DNA of 64,000 bases from Scatophagus argus. Its lineage: Eukaryota > Chordata > Actinopteri > Scatophagidae. Every line of letters begins with the position of its first letter. Position 1 is the first letter of the stretch. Positions 47,198-57,353 of the stretch are shown here, in pieces. The notes beneath the pieces are model-generated. The model did no database searches and was not told the DNA's origin. It saw only the letters and a list, made by a program, of their open reading frames with translations. A program made the translations under genes and the position numbers. The stretch covers positions 4,107,408 to 4,171,407 of the forward strand of contig NC_058513.1 of assembly GCF_020382885.2 (NCBI RefSeq), given 5' to 3'.

Positions 47198-50100
47198 ATG
47201 AGAGGACGAGCAGGGAAGCAAGACGGCCGAACTGGGGTGAGCATGGATTTCCCCATCCAGACCCCAGTGGACACAGAGGAGGAAGAAGAGGTGCAGACAG
47301 ACGGTGAGGTCGGGGCCCAGGCGTCGGGCGGAGACCAGCCCAGTGAGTGTGACCTAGCCACCCTGCATCAGCTCCTGGTCAGGACCCTTCGAGCCCAGGA
47401 GAGGGAGGCATCGAAGCAGGAACAGAGATGGAGGGGTGTCCACCTCCAGCTGAATCAACTCAGGGAAGATGTTGATGCTGACCGTAGGCGTCCACCTCCA
47501 GCACCACCTATGCCTCAGCCAGGGGGTCTCCATTCCCCACTGGGCGGCATACCAGCAGTAGCTCCAGCAGCACCAGTATCTCCAGCAGCAGCAGGACCAG
47601 CCCCTGCACCAAGGGCCTGGTCCAGTGCGGCGATCCCCAGGTTTGAGGAAGGGGATGACATCGAACAATACCTCACCACATTTGAGCGGCTAGCTATGGC
47701 TTACCGCTGGCCAAGAGAGGACTGGGCGGTGATCCTGGTGCCCTACCTCTCTGGCAAGGCACGCAGTGCACATGTGGCAATGGACATAAACCATGCAATG
47801 AACTATGATCGTGTGAAGGAGGCCATCCTGAATAAATATGAGATCAACGAGGAGGTGTACCGGAGGAGGTTCCGTGAACCAGACGTCAGGCCAGGAGAAA
47901 CGCCTCGGGAGCTGTACACCCGCCTCAAGGATCTCATCAACAAGTGGATTCGGCCGACAACGAAGACGATTGACGAGGTGACGGAAACCCTTGTCTTAGA
48001 GCAGTTCCTGCGAACCCTGAACCCTGACATCAGAGTCTGGGTGAAGGAGCACAATCCACAGGATGGTCAGAGGGCAGCAGAACTGGTGGAGAACTTCATG
48101 GCAGCTCGGCGGGTCCACAAGACCTTCCGGATGGAGCCACCACCAAGACCAGCAGCTCGAGGTAGGTCTGAGGGGTTTGGTCATGGGAGTGGTTCAAAGA
48201 CTAGTGAGCCCAGTAGACAGCCTGTCCGAAGTTCGTTGCCCACAGTTAGGTCCAGAGAGGCCCAGCAACAGAAACCTACTGCAACGGTGGTTTGCTATCA
48301 CTGCCATCAACAGGGCCACATTAAGCCTGAGTGTCCGAACAGGAAGCCCAAGCACTCCAGCCATTGCTGTGTCCCGAGACGAGAAGAGGGTGACACAGGG
48401 TTGGTGGGGAGGCTTCAGACTGAACCAGTTGGGGTTAATGGGAAGAGGGCTATTGCCCTGCTGGACACTGCAAGCACCCAGACATTAATACAGCCCCACG
48501 TAGTGGAAAAGAGAGACTATTTACCGGATGGAAAACTGAGGGTCTCTTGGGTAAATGGGGATGAGCATGAGTACCCGGTAGCTGAAATCTACCTAGAGGT
48601 CAGAGGCCAGACTTACCAAATGACGGTGGGGGTGGTTGAGAGACTAAGCCATTCTGTGGTCATCGGCCAAGACCTCCCTGTCCTGCCTGAGCTAGTGCAA
48701 ACAAGCCGACCCGTCAGCATGGTAGTGACAAGGGCCCAGAGCCGGGCACAGGGTCCTGAAGAGCCCGCTGATGAGCCTGAGTCCACTAGCCTGTCAGAGC
48801 TGCCATTTGCCGAGGAGGACATCACTCCTCCTGCAAGAGGGAAATGCAGGAAGACCCGCAGGCAGCGCAGACAGGATAGGTTAGTGGGGACATTGCAGAG
48901 ATCTGAGGAGCTACCGGTTAACCAACCAGATGATGAGTGGGTGAAGGGGGAAGATAATTTTGAGCAGCTGCAGAGAGAGGATCCCACCCTGCAGAAAGCT
49001 TACGAGAAGGTCCCCCACATTGATGATATCCCGACAGAAGCCCCTCCTGCTTTGTCCAGGGAGAGATATATAATGAGAGATGGAAGGTTATATCACCAGC
49101 CAGGGGAAGGCAGGACTGAGCAGCTAGTGGTGCCCAAACAGCTCAGGGAACAGGTGCTAGCTTTGGGTCACAAAATCCCTTGGGCAGGTCATCTGAGCAA
49201 CACCAAGAGCCACGAGAGAATTGCAGCCAGGTTCTATTGGCCAGGGCTCTACAGTGATGTCTTAAATTATTGTAAGACCTGTCCGGAATGCCAGTTGACC
49301 AGTCGCAGAAAGACTAGCCCTTATCCACTTCAGCCACTTCCTGTCATCGAGGTGCTTTTTACCCGTATTGCTATGGACATTGTAGGTCCCCTGGAGAGAA
49401 CACAGACAGGCTACCGGTACATTCTGGTAGTCTGTGACTATGCTACCCGTTACCCAGAGGCCTTCCCTCTGCGCAAGGTAACAGCTCGCCCCATAGCACA
49501 GACATTGTTGCAACTCTTCTCCAGGGTGGGCATCCCACAGGAAGTCCTTACGGACCAGGGCACGGCTTTCCTATCAAAGACCATGCAACAGGTTTATAGT
49601 TTGCTGGGTATTAAGGGCATAAGAACCACTCCATACCACCCTCAGTCCGATGGACTTGTAGAACGTTACAACCAGACGCTTAAAAGCATGTTGAGGAAGT
49701 TTGTGGCAGCCAATGGGAAAGACTGGAACCGCTGGCTGCCCTTCTTACTTTTTGCATACCGTGAGGTCCCCCAGGCCTCCACAGGTTTTTCACCCTTTGA
49801 GCTGCTTTATGGCCGACAGGTTCGTGGTCCCTTGGACGTTCTGAGAGAAGCCTGGGAGGGACCCAGGTCTCCCAAGACTCACAGCATCTTGGCTCATGTG
49901 CTGAAGATGAGAGACAAGATGGAGGAGATGGCAGAGCTGGTACGAACGAACCTGGGGCAGGCCCAGACTCACCAGAAGGCCTGGTACGACAAGACAGCCA
50001 GGCAGAGGAGTCTTCAACCAGGGCAGAAGGTTCTGCTTCTTCTGCCCACCACTGAGACAAAGCTGCTTGCCAGGTGGCAGGGGCCGTACAAGGTGGTGCG

Positions 50101-51309
50101 GAAGATGGGTCCAGCCACCTACGAGATTGAGCTTCCTGGGAAGAGGAAACCCAGACAAACTTTTCATATTAATCTCCTAAAGGAGTGGCATGAGAGGCAA
50201 CCACAGTTGCAACTCAGTATGCTGGCAGTGGCAGAGGGGGAGGAGAGTCCTGAGCAGTTCTTCCCCATCAGCCAGCAGTCAACCACCCTAGACCTGCCGC
50301 ACCTGACTCCTCAGCAGCAGAGAGGGATGGAAGCGGTCATCCCTGCAGGTCTCTTCCAAGAGAGAACGGGCTTCACGACAGTGGTCGAGCATTCCATCCC
50401 TCTGAAAGACACAACTCCGGTGCGGCAGCGGATGTACCGGGTGCCTGAGCGTCTCCTGCCATGCCTCAAGGCGGAGGTGGAGGAGATGCTGGCCTTGGGG
50501 GTGATTGAAAAATCCGCTAGTGAATGGAGCAACCCAGTAGTGCTGGTGCCCAAGAAGGATGGCACCATGCGCTTTTGCATTGACTTTCGACGAGTGAACG
50601 CACAGTCCCATTTTGATGCTTACCCTTTGCCGAAGCTGGAAGATTTGATTGAGCGCCTGGGCAAAGCATCATTTATAACCACCTTAGACTTGTGCAAGGG
50701 ATATTGGCAAGTACCTCTGACTAAAGAGGCCAGGCCCTACACAGCCTTTCGTACCCCTCAGGGGCTGTTTCAGTTTCGGGTAATGCCCTTTGGCCTGCAG
50801 GGGGCACCAGCCACTTTTCAAAGACTGATGGACATTGTGTTGGCTGGTACAGACTCTTTTGCTGCAGCTTACCTCGATGGCATTGTGGTGTACAGTGCAA
50901 CCTGGGAGGACCATCTCTGTCATATAGGTGAGGTGTTTCAGCGCATCCAACAGGCGGGCTTGACCATCCACCCACAGAAGTTTGCCCTGGCGAAGGAGGA
51001 GGTGCGGTGGGCCGAGGGGTGATTCGGCCGCAGAAAGAGAAGGTTCAGGCGGTACTGGACTGCCCACGGCCCCAGACCAAGAAGGATGTCCGGTCGTTCC
51101 TGGGCCTAGTAGGGTGGTACCGCCGGTTTGTGCCGGACTTTGCGCGACGGGCGACACCGTTGTCAGACTTGACCCGGAAGTCGGGATCCTCCAAGGTCCA
51201 GTGGAGGGAGAAGCAACAGCAGGCGTTCCTGGACCTGAAAGAGGCGCTCTGTAAAGACCCAGTGCTCCAGAGTCCTGATTTTGGACAACACTTCACTGTC
51301 CAGGACTGA
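47198..51309 (+). pseudogene. Gmr1-like gag-pol, broken after reverse transcriptase
   Basis: A 1274-codon frame (to 51022) continues in another frame to 51309. Acidic and proline-rich N-terminus 1-145; Gag 146-305, whose 221-303 part (RRRFREPDVRPGETPRELY ... LVLEQFLRTL ... AELVENFMA) looks like a SCAN domain; zinc knuckle C366, C369, H374, C379; protease with DTAS at 423-426; integrase zinc finger H658, H665, C695, C698; integrase core D727, D786, E822 (35 residues between the last two); GPY-type module about 958-978; RT from about 1095 with D1164. The RT YxDD box reads YLDG at 1225-1228, so the second catalytic Asp is lost. A small deletion around 51015 shifts the frame; RNase H stops after HFTVQD at 51309 and runs into the LTR. 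Not functional on its own. Confidence 0.9.
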
Positions 51310-51652
51310 TGTTATTATTTATTTATTTATTATTTATTTTTTTGTATTTATTTATTATGATTAGTGTATTGGATGGACCATTATGTCTGCTGGTAATCCC
51401 CTCCATAATGGTTTGGACCGTTTGGGCTCAACAAGCAGCCCTATTTAAAGGAGCCTCATTTTGCTCTTGTTGTTCCTTGGGAGAACTACCATGTGCTGTT
51501 GTGAGTGTTTGTTATCGGTTTTTGGTTCCTGCATTGTTCCTGTCTGTGAAAACCTTGTGTTCCGGGAGAATAAAAGGGCTTTTCCTGGCACCTGATGCTT
51601 TGCTGCCTCCTACTTTCAATCTCTTCTGGGGAGACCACTCTGGTCCCTCACA
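51310..51652 (+). repeat. truncated 3' LTR of the Gmr1-like element
   Basis: Matches the 5' LTR from about 46797 to its end, with a 7-bp insertion (TTATCGG type) near 51513 and loss of about 33 bp before 'ggggagaccac'. Its 5' portion, together with the polypurine tract and RNase H coding region, is deleted. Confidence 0.8.
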
Positions 51653-51657
51653 GAGAC

Positions 51658-52683
51658 ATTGAGACATTTTACAGGGTAAGTAGAAACTCAGACCTGCTAG
51701 TGACCTGTGACTCAGCATTCATTAAAGTATTATTAAATAAGTTGCCTGCTCAGTGCTAAGAAGCCAGACAGCAACCACATCTGAAATCTGTCTTCATTGT
51801 GATTTCCACTACACATGAGAAGTTTTGTGAAATTAAACCTAAGTTGTAGCTATTTGTGGATATTTATGTTGGTTCCTTTTTTTTTTAAACTGCATGTTGT
51901 GCTTTATGTTATATGGTTTCGAATTAACCTGCTACGATACTAAATCAGCTGCAGCAGTCACTAACAGACTTTCAGTGAAGCAGCATTGTGGCTACCTTAT
52001 CAAAGTCTCTTGGACATTCAATAACGGCAAACCTAATCAATAACTTGTCCTGGTGAGGAGCGACAGGGATGGAGAGAAGAAATAAGGGAGAGGGTGTACC
52101 CACAGAGAGGCAGAGAGTCTGAAGTGATGCATCAGAGAGAACCGTGTAGAAATGATCACGGAGAGACTTCAGAAGGCTGCAGGTGGGAGGTAAATAAGGG
52201 CATTGGTATGATGACAACGATAACATGCATGGTGACAATATTGTCCCATGCAGAAAGGGAGAGACGACAAAGGCCGGCAAGAGCAGCAAGGGAAAGAACG
52301 AATGATCACCTCAGCAGCACATAGCGGGGCGGCTGAGTGCGAAAATCATTCAGATGGTGATACGAGCATGAAATGGTGCATGTGCTTCACCATTAGCCTT
52401 ATTATTAAGATGTTAACATTAGTCAAATGAAAATCCAACATGGTCAACAGTTTTTGGTTTGGAAAGAAACTTCATCTTGCAGTACATTTTAAACAAGGAA
52501 ATATAGCGATTTGGCATGAAATGTTGATGGAGCAGTGAATAGGTCAAGTACACAGCAAAATTGGCGTTTATGCATTTTGGAAAAGAGCTCTTCATTTGTA
52601 GAGTCCATTCCTATTTTGAAACACTTATACATTCTATTTATGCACTGTCTTGGTTTGTTTTATTTATTCATCAGTTTTGGAAG
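51658..52683. other. non-coding DNA of U3
   Basis: Equivalent to U2 38160-39246, apart from a few short indels. No exon recognised. Confidence 0.6.
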
Positions 52684-52691
52684 GTTTAAAT

Positions 52692-53523
52692 CAAGGGTGT
52701 CCAAACTTTTTCACTGAGGGCCACATGCATAAAAATATAGAAGGGGCTGGGCCACGTACTAGAAATTAGGTATATAGCCTTAACTTTAGTGTATTAAAGT
52801 TAGAAAAATCAATTAAAAGTGGGCAAATATGTTATATTGTTGAATATAATTAAAAACAAAACTGCCTTCATCACAGCTTTCCTAACTGATTTATTCAGAA
52901 AAAGCTCATTCTCAGAACAGCAGCCTCAGATTTAGAGAGAAAATTTACAGTACAGAGAAAAAAACAATGAAGTGGAAAATGGAACGGCTAAATTTCAAGC
53001 TTGTTATTTAAGTTATTAGGGTTAGCAACACACCTATTAACGTTCGTTTGAAACGGTTATCAACATTAACAGACTGAACTGGACTTAATAACAGGAGTGC
53101 ATATAATTTTGGTGCTAATCCGACGCCACTCGTGCCAAAAATCCGGACAAATTCACTTGATCAAGGAGCAAATCTTCATCAGATGAGATCAGCTTTGCGT
53201 GTGCAGTGTGTGCGCTGTGCACAGCGGTGTGTACTCTGTGTGTTAACAAGAAAAACGCATATAATAAAGTGGTGCGCAAAAGCAGGGTAGCGACAGAATT
53301 GATGCGCATTATTGATATTTGTTGCACATGCATGCTTATTAACACACGGGTACTGTGGAATACATTTTACTCACCTAAAGTGGGAACGGCATTGCACTCA
53401 GTGGGAGCAGTGATGCTGCGCTTTGGATCGAAGGATGGCTGGCAGGTCTGGAGTAAACTTAGTGGTTCAGATGCGAAGGACATCATGGACATGGCTGTCG
53501 GTCACTTTTGTTCTCATTCTGCT
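52692..53523. other. non-coding left part of the hAT element
   Basis: Subterminal and 3' non-coding sequence of the transposon. Short frames at 53115-53535 have no domain. Confidence 0.6.
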
Positions 53524-55197
53524 TTAGTTCAGTGATAACAGCGAAAATGTTTGCTCACATATGTATGTTGAGCCAAACAGACTGATCATTCTTTTCGCGT
53601 GGCGTCTCATCAGAGGAAACTTTTCCTTTTCCAAGCTCCGATAGAACTCGGGGAGGGAAAGCTGCTGATGTTGATTCTTGAGAGAATCATCACACTGGAT
53701 TTCGATGAGTTCTAATTGCAGATTCTCTTTCACTTCTTCGGCATCCACCAAGAAAGGAGTCGCGAATAGCTTGATTTCTTTTTCAATGACAGAAAAATCC
53801 TGGAAGCGCTGTCTGAATTCTGTTTTGAGACATGTAATCACAGACACATATTTCCCTTTTTTAGCAGAAAGGTTGGCCTGTGGATAAGCAGTTCTGATCT
53901 CGGACAACGTGGGGAAGTGCACAACGTTGAAGCTGCGCAGTTGTGTCTCAAAGAGATTGAGCTTCACACAAAATGCTTTCATGTGCGCATAAAGTTGTGG
54001 TACCAGCTGCTCTTTCCCTTGTAGGCTCTTGTTCAGGGTGGTTAAATGATCAGTAACATCAACTAAAAATGCTAGGCCTGCCAACCACAGAGAATCATTC
54101 AGCTCATGAAGTGGTCGGTCCTTCTCTTTCAAAAACTGGTCAATTTCTGACCTCAGGGAGTAAAAACGTTTCAGCGCGGCGCCGCGGCTTAGCCAGCGCA
54201 CATCTGAGTGGTAGAGTAGATCCCCATACTCAGCATCCACATCAGAGAGGAAAGCCTGAAATTCTCTGTGGTACAGTCCTCTTGCACGAATTATATTGAC
54301 AGTTTTCACAACTGTGTTCATTACATCTCCGAGATTGACTGTCTTGGCACAAAGAACTTCTTGGTGAACAATACAGTGCATTTTAACCGCCTCTCCTCCA
54401 GTCTCTTTCACCTTGGCGCACATCATAGATGCCATTCCTTTGTGTGCACCTGCCATAGCTGGAGCTCCGTCTGTGGTAACTCCACACAGCTTGTCCCATT
54501 GAAGTCCCATTTTGTCAATTGAGTCTGACACAGCTTCAAAAATATCCATACCCATTGTTGTGCCTTTTAGACTTTTAAGATCGAGCAGCTCCTCTGTAAC
54601 TCCGAAGTTGTCGTCCACTCCCCGCAAAAAGATTAGCAGCTGTGCGGTGTCTGTGGCATCAGTGCTCTCATCGCATGCGATGGCGTAAAAATCAAAATCA
54701 CAAGCTTTATCAGACAGTTGCAGTTTAATGTTGGCTGACAAGTCAAATTGTATTTCTGGACATGCTAACGTTGTTGAACTCCTGCACTTTTTCCGGGCAC
54801 ATAATTTCGGCGACTTTAACGAGGCAGTGTTTTATTAAGTCTCCATCTGAAAAAGGCTTGCCATGTCTTGCGACCTCAGTTGGGCGACCTCATAGCTGGC
54901 TATTGTAGCCTTTTCCTGGACTTTTTGAGCACGAAAAAAATACTGTTGCTGACCCTGCAGGTTAGCTACCATTTGCTTTACTTTCTGCTCTCGCTCAGCA
55001 CCAGTGTAGGATGCATAGGCCCGATGTTTTGTCTCATAATGACGTCGTACGTTATACTCTTTCATAACTGCCACAGTTTCAGTGCAGATCAGACAGACAC
55101 ACTTCCCCTGAAATTCTTTGAAGAAATACTCACTCTCCCACCGTGTCTGAAATTTTCTGCACTCACTCTCTACCTTTCGCTTCTTTGGTTCTGCCAT
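53524..55197 (-). pseudogene. hAT transposase (BED finger plus catalytic domain), broken
   Basis: First frame 55197-54835 (120 codons): BED-type zinc finger C35, C38, H53, H58 after a basic N-terminus MAEPKKRKVE. The frame then breaks (stop after SLFQMET), and a second break occurs before the catalytic frame 54741-53524 (405 codons). That frame carries the hAT acidic residues: D24 in CDESTDATD, D91 in TTDGAPAMAG, E396 in ICEQTFS; DVRWLSRGAALKRF lies in the insertion region. A nonsense codon at 53524-53526 cuts the last C-terminal residues, which are still readable downstream in the same frame. At least three lesions, so no active enzyme. Proteins of this type are often annotated in fish as GTF2IRD2- or ZBED5-like. 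Confidence 0.9.
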
Positions 55198-55407
55198 GTT
55201 GAGTAATTTGGGATAAATTTCTTCTCTGATTAGTGTCTTTTTTGCTGGAGCAACTGCCTTGAAGGCCCTTGATCAACAGTAGCTCCCCCTGGTGTTAAAA
55301 CGGAGAAGTGCAATACACTCAGGCAAAAGTTGAAGTGTGGGCCATATTCTATTCTATTTAAAAGAGGGCCCACAGAAGGGCCGTAGCTTGGACACCCCTG
55401 GTTTAAA

Positions 55408-55782
55408 TCAATTTGCAGTATCAGTAGTACTGGACCAGCCATACATGTTGACTGCATAGCTCTCTAAGGTCTGCATATTAGTGCCATGATTGACTGGTGG
55501 ATGTTGGCAAAGTTTTGAGAAGAGAAATGTGGCCTCATCATACACATTCCAAGTGTCCCGAGCAGACTTATTTAACTTGCCTTGAAATGTTGACACAACA
55601 TCAGAACCAATAAAAGCACAGAAGAACAGGATTCCTCCTGCTTTTTCTAGCCCAAGTGTAGAGCAGATTTCATGGACGGATCTATTTATATTTTCAGGCT
55701 TAGTCCTTGACCAAAGACAATTCAGTTTTGCAAGAACCGACTCTTGAAGGGAATGAAAACAGAATCCCGCCACTACAATCAC
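55408..55782 (-). pseudogene. relic of an uncharacterised repetitive-protein domain (U3 copy)
   Basis: Same as the U1 and U2 copies (STLGLEKAGG as in U2, STFQGKLNKS as in U1). The hAT element inserted immediately at its downstream edge. Confidence 0.4.
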
Positions 55783-55893
55783 ATATGTTTCATTTAATCA
55801 AAACCTTGCTGCCATAGAGGACTGAATCGTTTGCATGCACAAATGTTCGTGTCTTTCTCTTCATGAGTGCAGGGAGATCCATTGTTGAGACAC

Positions 55894-56363
55894 TGTCATG
55901 CTTGGTGTTTTCTGCTATGCTTTGTCTTTTGGTTTTGAGTCCACGTGTCATGTTCCATGTGTGTTTTGTGTTTCCATGTATTGGGTTCAAGGTTTTTGTC
56001 CTGTTTGATTTTGAAAGTCCTCCGTTCAGATCAGGAAACCTTTTGTCTTGCTCTGCCATGCCATGCCAGGCGTTTTTTGCCACAGTATTTTCTTAGATCC
56101 CTGGTCACAGTAAGATTGAGCCTGTTTTGTTTAGTTTTTGATTTTTGAAAATAAAGACCATTGTTCGGACCTCTGCCTCGCCTACCTGCCTTTTTGACTC
56201 TGCATCGGGGCTCAGCCTTTTTCTGCGTCAGCGACGCCAATTGTGACAGAACGCACTGACCAGAATGAACTCCGCAGAGTCTCCTTATGCGGGCACCGGA
56301 CTGGCGACCCGGCTTCCCAGTTTGGTCGACCTCTGGGAGGAGCAGATGTGCCGCTTCAGGTAG
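55894..56363 (+). mobile_element. Tf1/sushi-like LTR plus gag start (U3 copy)
   Basis: LTR-like 55894-56248, longer than in U1 and U2 through a 14-bp tandem gain (CTGCCATGCCATGCC type) near 56055; gag start 56265-56363 as in the other units. Confidence 0.65.
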
Positions 56364-57265
56364 CAGGGTTGATGGTCGATAGTTTAGTATGTTCAAAGTT
56401 TCTGAAAAGTTAAAAGGCAAGCTTTTTCACATTTTCCATCTCTAACGAGGATCTTCTCACAGAGAAGGAATATTGAGATCTGACCAACAAAAGAACAGCA
56501 TCAGAAGTATCAGCAGTAATAGCACCACAAAGGAACGAAGAATGTACACCTTCGTTTTTCTACTTTTATCATTCAGTGTTTGGGGTGTGACGATCCTCCA
56601 AATCCATGGTTTGATTTGACTTTAAATTTCTCGGTCACAGTTTTAAATTTAATCTTTTTTTTCAGCACTGGCAACTATGACCTTCAAGTCTTGATTTGTA
56701 AAGATCAACGGATGACTGCATGTGTGTTCTAGTAAAACTGAAGTGCTGGACTTTTTTCCCTTTTGCACAGTGTGCAACAATATTCAAGTAATCTTTATGC
56801 TATACATTAGCACATGTACATGCTGATGAAATGCATGAATACATGACATATAAACACTTCAAATGAAATTATCCATGCAACTGATGTAACTGTTGGCAAT
56901 AATTCCTATAATAATATAATTACAGTATGATACTATAAAACACAATATCATATTCAATACCAACAATTACGTCAGAATAAAACACAGTAAAACCATTTTA
57001 TTGTTAAATATAAGCATAAATTATGTTGCTGCAAAACAAGTAAATGCTGTAGCTGACCAGCAAAGCTTCAAAAAACAGTAAAAATGTAACAGAGATACTC
57101 CCTCTATTTGGATTCTCTGGCTCTCTGTCCCCTTATAGATCAGCACTGTGAAGATGGCACCACCATGTAGAACTCCATGTTTAGTACTTCTTAAATCAGG
57201 CAAATTCTTCTTATTTCTCTTATTTTTAAGGTAAAAGTTGTGATACATATCTTTTTTTTCAGAAT
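56364..57265. other. non-coding DNA downstream of coiled-coil copy 3
   Basis: Most complete version of this segment among the three units (contains 56860-56975, reduced in U1 and U2). No exon recognised. Confidence 0.6.
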
Positions 57266-57271
57266 TTTATT
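57266..57271 (-). terminator. poly(A) signal of coiled-coil gene copy 3
   Basis: AATAAA on the minus strand, 83 bp beyond the predicted stop, conserved in all three units. Confidence 0.6.
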
Positions 57272-57353
57272 TAAATTCTGTTTTCAAGAAAGACATGAAA
57301 GTAGGAGCAAGTAGAGAGAAAGAGAGAAGGAAAGATACGAAGAGGAGGTGGTC

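Larger units (their letters stand above)
46211..51652 (+). mobile_element. Gmr1-like Ty3/gypsy LTR retrotransposon, defective
   Basis: 5442 bp: 5' LTR 46211-47144, primer-binding-site-like 47147-47161, one long gag-pol frame from 47198, and a truncated 3' LTR ending at 51652. Termini TGTGAG ... CTCACA are perfect inverted hexamers. Domain order is Gag, zinc knuckle, protease, integrase, reverse transcriptase, then the start of RNase H. Integrase before RT is the mark of the Gmr1 lineage within Ty3/gypsy. It is defective: RT active-site change, a frameshift just after RT, loss of most of RNase H and of the 5' part of the 3' LTR. It is absent from the matching site in U2, so it inserted after, or independently of, that duplication. 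Confidence 0.9.
52692..55400 (-). mobile_element. hAT-family DNA transposon, inactive
   Basis: 2709 bp with imperfect terminal inverted repeats (left CAAGGGTGTCCAAACTTTTT, right end reads inward CAGGGGTGTCCAAGC) and an exact 8-bp target-site duplication GTTTAAAT at 52684-52691 and 55401-55408. U1 (18872-18879) and U2 (39247-39254) hold the single uninterrupted GTTTAAAT, so the insertion is specific to U3. An 8-bp duplication and BED-finger transposase identify the hAT superfamily. Confidence 0.95.
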
